Shown here: piece after piece, positions 37,489-51,246 of the stretch
How the letters are laid out: every line of letters starts with the position of its first letter
How positions within the stretch are numbered: position 1 is the first letter of the stretch
Assembly: GCA_036874045.1 (NCBI GenBank)
Contig: CM072336.1
Location: 5,422,501-5,486,500 of the forward strand
Reading direction: 5' to 3'
Length of the DNA: 64,000 nucleotides
Source of the DNA: Cymodocea nodosa
Taxonomy: Eukaryota > Streptophyta > Magnoliopsida > Alismatales > Cymodoceaceae
Position numbers and translations under genes: made by a program
The notes under the pieces: generated by a model
What the model was told of the DNA's origin: nothing
The model's input: the letters and a program-made list of their open reading frames with translations, nothing else
The model's database searches: none

Positions 37489-40255
37489 GCATATATACCG
37501 TAGAAAAATTGACATAAACGATATTATAAAAAACTTCTGTAGCACTATTAAAATCATTATTTTAGAGTTTCAACCATTCTTCTTGGTAATTTTGAACTTA
37601 TTTAAATCGTGTTTGTTTCAATTTATATTTCACTCCTATTACACCTTCAAACGAAAAATAATAAAGTTAAAACAAACATATTTGGTATACTCATTTCAAG
37701 TTTCAACTTAATACAATTTGATACATAATCAATATATTGCACTTAAATTGGGACATCTGCTTTTCTCATAATCAACAAAAAATACATTTTTCAAAGAGAT
37801 ACTCATTTTGCAACTAATGATGTGTTTGTATACCAAAAAATGATGAAAAAGTTGAAAGATGAAATTTTGTTTAGGTATTTGTATATCAAATGAGTTTTTG
37901 AATGATTCCACTATTTTTTTCCAATATAGAAGAAAAAATTTCTTTCATTTTCTAACATTTTGATTTCTAAAATTAATGAAAAATGAAGAAATAGAAAAGT
38001 TGAATTATCACAAAATATACTAGTAATATGTAATTTTGATATAGAAATTATTTACATTTTTAATAGATGAAATTTGATATTATAAGAGATATGTAAAATA
38101 ATAAAGATGTGTGAAGTATATTTTATGTTGTAATTATTATCACAAATAACTATATTTTATATTATTTATGATAAATTTGTATTTTATTAATTTATCAAAT
38201 TTAACAAGTTTTATTTTGTAAATAAATATATTATTTTACATTCCATGATTTTCTGTTCCATACACAAATATATGTATTTTAGATTCTATCATTTTATGTT
38301 TTGTACATGAACGTATTGATTTTTTACTTATTTTTCATTATTTTCTGTTATTTCTATTTTCATCATTTTTTATAATATTCAATTATTATTATTTATTATC
38401 TTTTGATGCACAAACACACCAAAGTAGAAGCTTGACCATGCAAGAAATGAAAAGGTTCGTTAATTTTCAAATGAGCAAAAGTTAATGCACGAGAGCATTT
38501 GACCATTAACTTCTGTTCTCCTTGCTCAAGTGTCACATGGTAATCTTTCATTAGATGGAATTGGTCATAGGAAATAGAAGACAAGGGGAAGTCATGTCCA
38601 ATTATGAGTGAAGAGAAAGAAGTGGTGTTTGATTGATTCCAACAAGAAAGAATGTGATTTTCGTGAAAAGGAAGGGGTTATTCGAAATGTGACGATAATG
38701 TAATGTATTTATATGTTACATGTCAGTGTCTGCGACGTATTATATTCACAATTATTTAAATTTGTTTGGAATGGTACTTGCTAATTTCTCTATAATGTCG
38801 TTGTTTCCCTGCAATCATGTGAAATTTATTATTCTGCTTCAATTATTGACTATCGTTTCTTGGCATCCCTTGCAAAATAAGATGCAGAGGTTGACTGACC
38901 GATTGAGATCTCTGGTGGACGGCACGTTAAATTTTGTATGTATTCAATTAAGTATCCCAACTATTTCAGCTTAGATTACTATTCATTTAAAGGCAGATAA
39001 GCTAACTAAATCTCACTCTATCTTTTATAACTGGATAATGATAGACACATGGTTGATCTGCTATCCATTCACTTTCTGCCAGTGTACTTATTAGCTGCTG
39101 GATGAGGGTAAGAATAGAGTACTTAAGGCAACCAGTTAGCTCATTAACTTATAGGTATTTTATATAACTTCACATATACTGTATTTTAATTTTTAAAATT
39201 ATTAAAATGATTACATTTTTTGAGCGCAAAAAACTACCAATGCAAGCAAAAATAAATCGATCAAAACAAAATTTTTAAGTTAAATAAACATCATAACATT
39301 TACACCTATGGCAAGCGTACGATCCACGTAATTAGTAGTTGAAACAGGATTAACTTTTCACGCAACCGGTTATTTTATATGTGTTCTGTATTTTACTGTC
39401 AAACACCTTCAGCTATATATGAAGTTGTTAGTGGATTTTTAATGACCTAAAATTTAATATTTAAGTTAGTGGTGAATTATTATGCCTGATGATCTGGTGA
39501 TTTTTTTAAAAAGAATTTGTGATTCATTAATTCGTAAGGAGAGATAGAGAATGAGATTTTTTTAGTCATTGTTAATTATACAATAATCGTCATTTTGAGA
39601 TTTCATACATGATTTAATAGTCATCTAGTTAATCTTGGCATGTTCTTAAAAATTATCTTTACCACCAATCTTTGATCCATTGATTATCTCTGTTTTTTTT
39701 AGGAATGTTTTAGTATAATTAAGCTTATTAAATAAGATTTTTGTGTGGATAAGATGGTCGTTAAGTTAATTTTTTGTGTGAATATTGATCTCTAAACTTC
39801 GATTAGTATTCTTTGAAATAAGATAAGTTTTTTTATAGATTTCCTTGGTTCATAACCCTCTCGTTATTCTTCTGTCATCGATCTAACGAGATCATCCAAA
39901 CACGTAATACCTCGTTAGTATAAGTTTTGCAGAAATTAGGTATTGCTTTTTTATCTAAAAAATTAAAGTACGGTAAGTTCGGGTTAATTTCCAACCCGTT
40001 TAAATAAAAATAATAACAAATATAACTCAGGCTAATTAAAAATTCAATACAGGACAATAGATCAAAATACACACGATAGATTAACTAATTATATAAATAT
40101 ATTTAATCTTACAACTAAAATGTTTAAAAAAATACGCAACATACAAAAAGTTTCTAGTTCGACGAACGTTTTGCTGAAAATTTAAAAAAAAAATCCAAAT
40201 TTCAAAATTCGCTAGACCACATCTCCTCTCCCCTCCGTCTCAACCTCACGGGCCG
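36264..40255. other. Divergent intergenic region, RPAC1 to Alba gene
   Basis: RPAC1 reads left from 36,263 and the Alba gene reads right from 40,420. The first 100 nt beyond the RPAC1 ATG are GC-rich and purine-rich, as expected for its leader. The rest is AT-rich with (AT)n tracts near 37,376-37,391 and 37,457-37,477 and a 3 x 20 bp repeat at 37,287. No coding gene is supported. Confidence 0.5.
37287..37346. repeat. Three 20-bp units, each partly palindromic
   Basis: Units at 37287-37306, 37307-37326 and 37327-37346 share the pattern CAYAYRCTAYYRTRTGYYRC. Inside each, an ACATAC/GTATGT-like pair of words can fold on itself. The array is short and non-coding. Confidence 0.65.
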
Positions 40256-40263
40256 TATAAAAG
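40256..40263 (+). promoter_or_regulatory. TATA box of the Alba gene
   Basis: TATAAAAG stands 164 nt before the ATG, in a GC-richer stretch. It would place transcription start near 40,290. Confidence 0.6.
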
Positions 40264-40313
40264 GGCGGTGGGAGGGTTTAGAGATCTTACCTCTTGGTCA
40301 TTCCCATCCTGAG

Positions 40314-40322
40314 TTAGGGTTT
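40314..40322 (+). promoter_or_regulatory. Telo-box motif in the Alba gene leader
   Basis: TTAGGGTTT, the reverse complement of the AAACCCTAA telo-box, lies about 25-30 nt after the predicted transcription start. Telo-boxes are frequent near the start of plant ribosomal-protein and translation genes, which suits an RNA-binding protein expressed in growing cells. Confidence 0.5.
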
Positions 40323-40419
40323 TGTTGGATTTGTTTTTCCCACGCCACATCAGACCGCCACTCTTCCTCAAACACCGCCACTGCCACCGCCTGGGCGCTC
40401 CGATCGGAAGGAGAACGCC

Positions 40420-43400
40420 ATGGACAGATACCAGAGAGTGGAAAAGCCGAGGCCGGAGACGGCCATAAGTGAGAACGAGATCCGCATCACCACACAGGGC
40501 CTTATCAGAAACTACATCAGCTACGCCATCAGCCTCCTTCAGGTCGATTCTTGGCATCAAGCCTCCTTTTTCTTCACTACCGCTGCCTCCGCCCTCTAGT
40601 TTTTGGTCTAGGGAAAAACATCGGTTGACCTTACGTTTACCTTTTTTTTGGTTCGAGAAAAGTTGAAATCGTTTTGTTTGTCACCGAAGAAGGTGCATTG
40701 GAATGGTATTTGTTTAGGGCTTCTGTTGATGTAAATGAGCTCTTTCTTGTGCCATCATTTTTATTGTTGTGAGTTGTTTACCACGCCAATTGCAAATTAA
40801 TAAGTTGATACCTTCTATACGTAACAAGAGATTCCGTGGAGAAGCAGCCTCCACAAGGCTTTGTGGCGTGTTGCTTTCAGGAAAAATGCTCGTGATTTGG
40901 GAGTCCTGATGTGGTAGCGTTTATGGATGCATTTTGCTCAAGTACCATGTGAAATTTAATTGTTGAATGGATAGTTTTTTTTACCATTTTCATTTTATTT
41001 CTGGGATAAAAGGAGTTTATTCTGCAAATGTGATCATCCAACTTCTAGTTAACGAAGTGGAAAATTAATTTTATTTGTTATTAAACTATAATAGCATTAG
41101 GTTGGAGTTGTTGAAGATGACCGAGAGCATCTGAATCGGGATGGCCTTAGTTGTGGTGGTTGGGTTATAATATTTGGTTTCAGCACCCGATTCAGATTTC
41201 AGAGGGGTTTTTGTTCACCTTTTTTTTCAATGAACGGCTGATACAATAGTAAATGGTATCTTCATTGTTTCTGACACCATGATTTCAACTCTAGTAGGGA
41301 ATGTGAATCCACACTCTGGAAAATAAAGCCTATGATCATCTTGGAGCGTGGTCCCAAAGGTCTTCTAATGAAATTAGGTGTAGTTATGTGGTTGTAGTCG
41401 GAGAAAACGCAATTTTCCTTCACTTGCAGTTGTGCATCCTGTAAAAGGATTGTAGATTCAGTGTCAATTGAATTAGCATTAAGCCATGAATTGCATGTGA
41501 GTTGTACAACCTAGACACAGTGTCATAAACAACTGCTACAACTAACATCTAACCAAGAGATAACATTGAGAAAATGTAATAGAAATTTCATCAATACAGC
41601 TTGATGAGGTTATGTAGTATCATGGAAAGGCTTAGCAGTTCTAATTATATGGCTTGCAGTAACAAACTTTTTGTGTTCATCATGTCATTGACATTTCAGA
41701 TTTTTTTATAACATTAGAGATTGTTGCCGCATTAACACAAGCTCACAACAATTGATGCTAATGGATATTTGTTTACATGGCAGTGATTTCAACTGATTTT
41801 TCTTTAACTTATAAAGTTGGTTTCACTTTTTCGGAGTATCTGCATCTTTTGCACTATATTGTTTTCATGTTGTCTAGATTAATTCCCAATGAATATCTCA
41901 ATAAATATTGTTTTGAATAAAAATATTTCAATAAATCTTAATCTGTGAATCATTTATTTCTTTGATTAGTGCATAAGATGGAATTTTAAGGTATTTTATG
42001 TAGCCATGCAAAAACATGTATGACTGATATCTCTAGATCTTGAACTGCTTTTTTAAAATTCCGCAATACCATTAAGCCTTCCATTTGTTTAAAGTTATAT
42101 TTTCCTTGACATCTTTGCCAGGACAAACGAGCAAAAGAAATTGTTCTGAAAGCAATGGGACAAGCAATCAGCAAGACTGTAGCCATAGCTGAGATTCTTA
42201 AGGTTTTTTAGCCTATTTTTTCCACTAATTCTTCTCTTTCTTGCATAAATTTGACATTGTTATTTCAAGAATTGTGAAGTACAACATTATCAGCGGTTTG
42301 CATTCTTATATTTGTTATAATTATGAGATTAACTGGTGAATTCTGTCTAAAAAGTAATAGCTGATAATGTAAAACAAGTGAATTTTTTTGAAGATGTAGT
42401 AAAACAAGTGACTTTTGCCAAATCTTCAATTTTGATTTTTTTCCTTCACATTTCAGTGCATTGGACACAGTGACACAGTTGATAATGAAAATTCATTGTT
42501 TTGCTCTTTTGATTATTATTTTTTATGCCCATACTGTATTGTCTTATTTATTGTCTTGTGCTTTTTAATTCTGTTTTCTGTGAAATACAACTTCTCGTAG
42601 TTGACCTTTTTTTCCTGAATCTGAAAACAGAAGAACATTCCTGGATTACATCAAGATACCGCTATTAGTTCAATCAGCATTACCGATGTCTGGGAACCCA
42701 TAGAGGAGGGACTTGTTCCGTATGTCTCTTTGTTCATTGAATTGAAACTTTTTTTGTCAGTATCCTAAGTTTCAATATTGTTTCTGATAAGTATACACGT
42801 GCAGTTTGGAGACTACACGCCATGTTTCAATGATTTCAATTTCTTTGTCTATGAGGGAGTTGAACAAGAATTCTCCTGGGTAATTCAGTTTCCAAATGAT
42901 AAGTACGTGTTTTTGTCTTCCAATCATATTGCTTTAATTTTAGAAGTACACATGTAAATTAGGTACCAGGCTCCTGTATATGCTGAGCCATTGAAGCCAC
43001 AACGTCAATATTATCAGCAACGACAACAACAACAACAAATGAAACAAGCACCTGTTCAAGAAGGCAATTTTTAAGATACAGATTTTCTTTTGGAGGGGTC
43101 AGAATAATAAGACCTACAGTATAAACAAACATGCTTTCCCTTTTTGTAGATCCATATGGTCGAGGACGTGGTCGAGGAAGAGGAAGAAGTTCAGGTGGTA
43201 GAGGAGGTTATGGTGGTTATAGAGGTGGTTATGGTGGTGGCTATGGTGGTGGATATGGTGGAGGCTACGGCAGCAATCAAGGCTATGGTGGAGGCTATGG
43301 CAACAATCAAGGTTATGGTGGAGGCTATGGCAACAGTCAAGGCTATGGTGGAGGATATGACAATGGTCAGGGTAAGTTACATTTCACGATGGTGCTGTAA

Positions 43401-44551
43401 TGCATTATTATCCTGCTATTCTCAGTGCAATCAAATTTTTATTTCCAAAGTTTAACTTGTGCCGTATGAACTAGAATGCATTGTTATTCATCATGGGAGT
43501 CATTTCCCACATAAATTGAATAGACTCGGAAATGGTCCAAAACTTTCATTGGAAGTTGTGATTCTCACAATCAGCTGTTGCCTTTTCAGAGAATGGAGGG
43601 TGGAATTATAATTGGAATGGAGGTGCTGGACGTGGTAGATCAGGTGGTTATGGAGGTAAGTAGGTTCTCCATGAAGCGTGCATTGTTGTAATCAAATGGA
43701 AAAAATGGAATTTTAAAAGTTTTTTTTAATCTCAATCCATTTCATGTTTTGGAAAAATTGGAAAACGGTTTGAAAAAAAATGGCTGCTTTTCGTTTTATC
43801 TGTGAAAATGGCCTTTTCTCCCTTTTTGGTCGTTTAAATGCTCAATTTTAATTTTTTAGATTTCATTACTGTTTTGATACATATTTTGTTGTTTATAATT
43901 TTTTATATATTTATTTAATTTTTCGATTTAAGTATTTGTTCATGGACGACAATTAATCAATAAAAATATGTTTTGTAATTGCATTACTTGTAATTTTTTA
44001 TTTAATCGATAAAGATAATTTGAGTTATAATATATTTTATTTAATTTTTTATAATCGTGGTTCTTGTATATTTGGAAATATTTCGTATCTTTTCATTGTT
44101 ATGCAAATGGTCGTGACACCTATTAAACGCTGCTTTAACCTCCAATTCATGCAATGTTTGTTTTCCGTTTTTTATAATATTGGTACAGTGAAATATGTAG
44201 ACAAGTAGTCATGATGTTGCTTGTGTCATTCAAGCATGCGCAGGGTTCTTGGTGTGGTGATGGACATTGACCTATATATATGCAAAATACCCTTGTTGTG
44301 TATCCTTCCTGAACACATATTGACCAATCCCTGTTTGCTTGCATGATTTTGAAATGATAGGTGCTGGCTATGAAAGGGGGAGAGGTGGCGGTGGGCGGGG
44401 ATATGAAGGTGGTGGACGCGGTTATGACGGACGGGGATATGAAGGTGGTGGTGGACGAGGCTATGCCGGCGGGCGTGGTTACGAAGGTGGACGTGGTTAT
44501 GGCCGTGGACGAGGAAGGATGGGCCGTGGGAGAGGAAATCAGGGATATTGA
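40420..44551 (+). CDS. Alba-domain RGG RNA/DNA-binding protein
   Basis: Eight exons: 40420-40542, 42122-42202, 42631-42719, 42805-42879, 42963-43063, 43150-43371, 43590-43655 and 44361-44551. They total 948 nt and give 315 residues with all phases closing. Residues 1-110 are an Alba nucleic-acid-binding domain, starting MDRYQRVEKPRPETAISENE and containing GLIRNYISYA, KAMGQAISKTVAIAEILK and ETTRHVSMISISLS. A glutamine-rich linker (QQRQQQQQ, about residue 130) leads to a long GYGGGY/RGRGRG tail, typical of the long RGG-bearing plant Alba proteins, which bind RNA and enter ribonucleoprotein granules. The intron after exon 5 needs a GC donor: no GT donor keeps the frame, and retaining that intron ends the protein at EGNF. 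Past the stop, AAG/GTGAGT at 44,563 and an AG at 44,689 suggest a 3'UTR intron. The copy-specific function is inferred from the family. Confidence 0.93.
43064..43149 (+). other. Probable GC-AG intron in the Alba gene
   Basis: The exon ends ...CAAGAAG and the intron begins GCAATT and ends TTTTTGTAG. This is the only joint I found that links the glutamine-rich exon to the following RGG exon in frame, giving VQE-DPYGRGRG. The G-rich exon end before GC fits the usual strong-exon context of GC donors. Confidence 0.7.
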
Positions 44552-45292
44552 GAAGAAATCAAGGTGAGTACATATGCTTTTGATTAGCACTATGTGTGAG
44601 TGAGGTGTATCTTCTAGAAGTGTTAGCGAGTTTTTTTCTCAATGCTTATTGTTGCTATTGTGTTATTCATGCTATATGAAGACAAGCAGGCAATCATTGC
44701 TTGATGTTGATTTTGGTCACTGTATGGTATTGTGATAATGTGCATCTTTTTTTATCACTGCTGACAACCATGGAATTTCCATTCCCCGATCGATTCTACT
44801 TCGTCTTTCTGGTGAAGCCCATTCCCTCTCTATCACCGCAAGATTCTTTTGCTTTCTCCCACTTCGGTCCGTCCTTTACTCCCTTCCTCTTAGAGAGTAG
44901 AGCTGTCACCTCCATGCTGATTTGTGATTGGACTTCATCAACACCATTGGGTACGAATTGTCGAGCTGATGTTCTAAGCTCCAGCAAGGGTTATATGTTA
45001 TCTGGATCTTTGAATTTTTTTTTCCCGGTCTGATCAAAGGTTAAGGATAAGACCTTTTGAAAAAATGGTTGGTGCAAGGTGCTGATCTTCCGCTCGTGAT
45101 ATTCAGATCCATGGCGAGTAGTGAAGTTCACCCATTTTCCTTTGTCAATCTCACATTCATGCAATAGGCCAAAAATTTGAACGGATCCTGTTTGTTGTCT
45201 CTACTGCTCTTTACTCCAAGAACTCTGGAAATATGACTTTGGTATGGCTAATTATGACGTTGATTTCTGAATCTAAACAAATAATTTTGATG

Positions 45293-45367
45293 GATGATTA
45301 GTTAAATTGAAGAGTAATAGAACTTTCATGATATTTGGAGGTCATGATGATTAGTTAAATTGAAGAG
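45293..45367. repeat. Perfect 22-nt direct repeat
   Basis: GATGATTAGTTAAATTGAAG plus AG occurs at 45293-45314 and again at 45346-45367, 53 nt apart, without a mismatch. The 31 nt between the copies has no clear structure. Confidence 0.8.
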
Positions 45368-47610
45368 CTCTTAGCCGCCAATTAAATGGGCCAACATTTT
45401 TAATATAGGGGTTTGCTTCATTATGCATGCTATATTTGATGGAGGGGAAGCCAGATGGATTTATTTTTTAGATAATGATAATTTTCTGTCTAAATTTTAA
45501 TCTGTGAAATGCATGTTTTTTCTTACTTTATGAAGTAGAGTCAGGGTATAATTATACCATGTAGCGATGGAATTCCTCTCTTATCCTCCCATGAAGTGAT
45601 TGATCTCTGTTTTCATATACACCAAATAAAAGTAGCCTAAAACTTTAGAATTGTAGTGTTGGACGGTACTGGTGCTCGAGAGACCGTCCCCTTGTCAGGT
45701 GCAGGGGGCATGCATGACTTTTATCTTTTTCATTCAAATCGATCGGTATTACCTACATTTTATCAAGTAAATAATCTATAAATTGCAAGTAAATCCATAA
45801 TAATGTAAACAAAATTACACTTTTACCTGCATTAATTAAACAGGACAAGGCGGTTCAAGTAGAGGTGCAAATCTACCCAGTCGACAACCCTAGCTGTAAG
45901 CTTACATGCATGTAGGTAACATCAAATCCTTCTTATCTATTAAACCAAGAAACCCTTAAATATAAAAATGAAGCCCATCCTTACGCGCAATTTGTACCGT
46001 CTTATCATATTTACATAGCGACCAGCCCACTCGCCCGGTTGGGTAGGCAGAGAAACTGAGCATGTGAGGGGGAAAACAACAGAGGAGTTTGGGGTTCAAA
46101 GGCAATGATGGAGAGGGCTACATGTGTAATTAGATGCAGCACATGCGGTGGCAGGTACCATGCCGTGCACAGTTCACCACAGAATAATCAATAATGGAGC
46201 GGCGGAGACGCAGGGCTGGATCGATCAGCCCTTCATGGTTGACGGCGATGCATCGAAGGAGGCACGTGATTTAAAGGATTCGTGTCGTCCTGCAGGTTTA
46301 ATTCGAAAACCTTGAAAAGTAGATAAAACATAAACAGAGCGCGAGGTTTTGGTTAACGAAGTAGTCGTCGTTTGTGATCATCAAAGTTTCGTTGAGGGTA
46401 TGTATCCATCTTTTTTTGTTTTTGAGATCTTCCTTTTCGGTATCTTTTCTGTAAATAAAAAATTACGAGAATGATCCTGAAAATACGTGACAATGATTTT
46501 GCGATTATTTTTATAGCTTGACGACTTTATTGTCTATTTAAAAATACTAAATTTAAATCGAAATGGGAATCTTACGTTTTATAAGAAAAAGAGATTAAAA
46601 ACTACTGGATACGATTGCGAACGTGTTCCTTTTTTTTTCTGAAAAGATACTTTTCTAGGAAACTGTGGTAAAACTATAAATCAGAAAACGCAGCCTTAAA
46701 TCTTTGGGGGGGGCAAACGAAACGAAAGCAAAAGCAAAAGGCTGAGGGAAGATGTATTTAATATTATTTATTTATTATTATTATTTTAAAAAACCATGCG
46801 TCATCGAACCAACCTGTCGCTTTGCGCATGTCAGTTCTTATTTCATGTTTGACATTTTCCTTTTGTCATACAGATTATCAAATTATCTGCATGCTATCAC
46901 TGGAAAAAAATTATATATATAAACAACATTTTAGTGATACGAGAGTAAGAAGTTGAATTCGCAGCAAAGCAAAAACTCCCGTCTTTTTTCTGAAATTAAG
47001 TCCTCATCCTCCATAACAATGATAATAATAATATTATCATTATTAAAAGGTATATTCTGCGGGCTTGCTTCTCAGATTCTCTGAAGGGAGAAGAGAAGAA
47101 TTCCACGACCGTGTCATTTTAAACGCGGTGGAAAAAACGTCCATCATTATTAACCACAATGTTATGCATCTCAAGGGTGACCTTTCAGGTTCTACTTCAA
47201 AACCCAATGGGGGAAAAAATTTAAGAAAGAAATGGTAGCAATAAAGTCAGATAATTTAGCAAAGTGAAAAAGAGAAAAGATTCTTAAAAGAAAGAGAAGA
47301 GTTCTCGTCTTCTTCATCTTTGCCATCAAAATCGAGGTATTGATTCCATCTCAGTGGACGTGGTCCTTTTTCACATCACCAGCTGTGTGGTTCCCAACTC
47401 ATGTGTGATTAACCATTGGTAAATTTGGCAAAAGGAAACCTTCCTCTCTTTCCTTTTTTTTCAAAATAAAAGAAGGCATTGATTTAAAGAGATCTGATCA
47501 TGAGATGATAATTGAAGAAAATAGTAAATCCTAATCTTAAACCCTAAATAAAAGATATCAAAGAAGGCAGAAGGTCAAAAGGTAACCTTAGATGGAAAGA
47601 AAGTTCAGAC

Positions 47611-47644
<34 letters not shown>
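47611..47644. repeat. Compound (AT)n(GT)n microsatellite
   Basis: Eight AT units are followed by nine GT units. Confidence 0.9.
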
Positions 47645-49194
47645 AAGAAGAACTTTCTCCTTATAAGAACAGTAGAGTTTGAAAGGAAACCTTTTTTTTT
47701 TCTTTTAGAATAACTTTATTGATTTAGAAATCACAAATCATATATTTGTTCACTGTTCAGACATTAAAGTAAAGTTATAGAAAAAAAAGGGAAATTATTA
47801 ACCCTTTATTTTTGTACCTGTGTTTTGGATATTTGTTCAGGTTTTTTATACCTGTCTTTTTAACTCTTTTGTGTTTTGTAATTCTTTCACTAATTGTGGT
47901 GACATAATCAGTGTACTCTTTTAATCAAATATAAATTATCTTTATTACAAATAATAATAATTACGTGGTAACTCGGCAGTTTACATTTCAACGTTTCTAT
48001 TTCTTAAATCGTCCTCCTAAACTGTTAATTGCAAATCAACGGTCCAGATAATATGATGGTTGGCAGAACTATTGAGGCAAAAAAAAAGCTAACCAAGAAT
48101 GTGCTCCACCTTTTGCGGAGAAAAAAAGGTAACTTAGATTAAATTAAAATAAGTAAAAAGCAAAACCTTCTCGTAAATTAACTTCTATCTTTTTTCTTTT
48201 TTTTGGGAAAAACATTGAATTAAAATATAAAAAAAAAAAACATTTTAAAAACAGTTTTCTGTTTTTTCTGAAAAGACTACAATTCTATAAACGCAGCCTT
48301 CCAACGTCCCCCAAATGTGACCTTCCTCTAAAATCTGAAGTCACGTGACCTCTTGAACTTCGGATTGAAATGTGAAGGCTGATCGCTTCCTTCAGAGATT
48401 TATAGATTTCTGTGATTCATTCCTTCCCTCTTGCTTCTCCTTAATTAAATTAATTTTGTGTCATTTTCCCGAAGCAGGTTTTAGACAACTTTGAAGGGAC
48501 ATGTTCGAACGCGGAAAATAGGCCAAACGCAACCTGATGACATTTAACTATTCTTTTTTCAAATTAAGGGCATTAAAAATCTCCAACTACGTAAGCATAG
48601 AGAAAACAAACAATTGGGATTTATTTTTTGTGTTAGATTTTTTTTTGAATTGTTCATTTTATACATCGCCATCATCATTTCTTCTGATGTTTTCTGTGTC
48701 TTTGGAAAAAAAAAAAAAACTCCCTTAAATCTCATCTGTCCTCAAAAATTGTCGTTCAAGAAAATAACTACTTGTAGAGATAATTTAAAGTATTTGGTTG
48801 TGGAATGATATTTATATTCCACAATTATATTTTAAAGCTGAAAATGTGGTATTCTACCAAGAATAAGAGATTCTAGCGTTTGCCCCTCTTTCCGAAAGAA
48901 ACCATTTTTTCTACCATCGTCAATCACATTTTTACAAAATAATGATTTTCTTAAATAAATACGAGAGCTTTCGGCTGGTAGCGTATAGAAATATATTAAC
49001 ATTTTTAAATGATCATCACTAAACGTATTATTTATATACCATCTTATTTTTATATGTTAACTTAAAAAACAATAATTTTGAACTTTACAATTTTTTTAAA
49101 AAATGACAACTTATTTTCACACGCTAGATAAAAATAACCATATCCAAATAAACCAAATACTTGTTGAAAAAAAATCAAAATCAGTACTAATACA

Positions 49195-49237
<43 letters not shown>

Positions 49238-49238
49238 G
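49195..49238. repeat. Compound (CT)n(AT)n microsatellite
   Basis: About twelve CT units run into about nine AT units. Confidence 0.9.
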
Positions 49239-50399
49239 ATAATTTTTTAAACATGAGATCAAATAAAAAACAATGATCTATGGAATAATTTTTTTTTGTC
49301 AACAACGATCTATGTATGCAGTCCTTTAAAAATTGAATTAACTTTTGCATTATCTTGATTGTACATAATTTACGCTCTCCCAATCTTCAAATCATGCAAA
49401 AACTATTTTCTTAAATTAATAAAAAGTTATGGGCGCCATTATCTGATCATGACGCAAACATACGAAACCATACGATTATAACTGTCCACTTACAATTGGG
49501 TTAAATGTGAAATAAAGTTGTTTCAACTCCAAGGGAAAGAAAATAGTAAACTTATTTAATCAAGCGGACATATTTCATACGTACGGAAATATAATTTCTT
49601 TTGGGAATGGCAGAAGATTTCTGAACGTGCGTGGAATACTATTGTCTCAGACCCAATATTTTGCTTTTAAAAAAAAAAAAAAAAAACCCAACATTTTCAT
49701 GAACCAAAGTGAAAAAACCGAAAGAAGGAAGAATCGATACTGGACTGAACGAGCACACCAACATTTTCGTAATTGAAAAAAAAAAAAATTCAGATGAAAA
49801 TGCCGAAGAATGGCATGGGGAAGTGAGCCAACACAACACATCACCACCGTCCGTAGTCCTTACAGGGATACTATGGTCATTTCACGTGCATTAATCTGTC
49901 GCGGCCTCCAACTTGTCTGCTGTCGTCCAACTATTCCGAACCACCAACGGTAAAACTTGATGGCAAGGAACGGTAATTTCTTCCATCTTCTAGCCTCTTG
50001 TCCCGCTCCCCCCCCTCCCTCCGAATCACCAGACTTTCCAAAAGTAAACAGGCATATTTTCACATAAATCCCTCGGGTTTTCCGTATTCCAGTTACAGTG
50101 AAATCGGTCTGGTTTGACTCAAATAAATAAAAATTACTAGAATATAATATGTGAGATTTAAATTTAAGTAAAATTTTATTTTTCTGAAAATGACTGATTT
50201 TATTAGTTTTTAGCTTATGGCAGACGCTGGATTTAAATAAGAGAATTTTATGCGAGGGCACTGGACCAAATCTTGTGGTGAGGAGAACGCATGGTAAATC
50301 ACGGTAAATCTATTGAACAGAGATGGTATTTTCTTCTGGTTTGCTTTCATTGTCTAAAAAAGGACAGCTAGAGAAAAGAAAAAGAAAACAGAGTGGGAG

Positions 50400-51246
50400 G
50401 AGAAAGACCACACCCTCCTCCATCTTGCCTCCTCCTCCTCCTCCTCCTCACCCCCCCTTCCCCCTCCCCTCTTTCCCTTCTCCTCTTCTTCTCTCTTTCT
50501 CCAACGAACATCGAAGAAAGAGGGGGAAAGAGATTGAGAAGAATCTGTTAGAATTCTGTGCCAAGAGGACTGCAAACATCAGAAGAGGTGGGGAGCTTAA
50601 GGAACCAGATCTGCAGGCTTCTTCTCTTGATACTTTCATTTGTTCGTCTCCTCCTCCTTCCTCCTCTTCTTTTTCATCACTGCGGTGTGGTGGTGGAGGA
50701 CCAGTTGGCTCGCTGAAAAAATTCTTCTTAGACAGTTCCTTGCATTACCCTGACGTGGTGTGTGCCTGGGGTTTTTTGTTGGGTTTTCTTCTTGGCCCTT
50801 TTTTTTCTTTCTAATCTCAGATCTCAACGTGTGGCATAAAGCTTTCCCTCTGTGACGAATTTCTTTGCGCGGTGAGTCCGCTGTTGACGGTTGGGTTGCC
50901 AGCGAGCGCTTTTGGAGGGAGCATCAGGTGAAACCTGACAGTTTAGGATTTTGGTTCCTGGTTCGTTGGTGGGGACGATATCATGGTGATGATGATGATG
51001 GCATTTGCTCGTTGCTTTGAGCGCCTGTGAGGTTTGGAGCTCTTGGCGTCTGATTCCAGGTGATTTCCTGTTGCCGAGCTCATTCTCGAGAGAAGGTGGT
51101 GAATTTTTCGGTTTTCCATCTTGAAACGGACGGTTCCTGTTTGGTCACGCCGGAATGAGGATTACCCATTGGAATCTGTGAGAAAGAGTTGTCCTTCTTC
51201 TGTTGGTGCTGTCGGCGGTTCGGGTTTTACGGAAAAGGTTTGGAGC
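50400..51246 (+). promoter_or_regulatory. Leader region of the ankyrin gene with probable 5'UTR intron
   Basis: A long pyrimidine tract of CCTCCTCC/CTCTTC type at 50,410-50,510 suggests the transcription start area. A strong GTGAGT donor at 50,872 and an ATTCCAG acceptor ending at 51,059 outline a likely 188-nt leader intron. The main frame is open upstream of 51,247 but has no ATG there. Confidence 0.4.

Larger units (their letters stand above)
44552..50300. other. Alba 3' flank and long intergenic region
   Basis: The first few hundred bases are the Alba 3'UTR. A 110-codon open frame at 44,701-45,033 lies here without any known domain. Further right the DNA is AT-rich with a 22-nt direct repeat (45,293), AT/GT and CT/AT microsatellites and poly(A)/poly(T) tracts. 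No gene is supported up to the leader of the ankyrin gene. Confidence 0.5.

Noticed and set aside
44701-45033. 110-codon open frame after the Alba gene
   Set aside because: It lies in the Alba 3'UTR area and shows no family resemblance on either strand.
50323-50814. 163-codon open frame rich in proline and serine before the ankyrin gene
   Set aside because: It comes from CT-rich leader sequence, has no domain, and probably straddles the transcription start.
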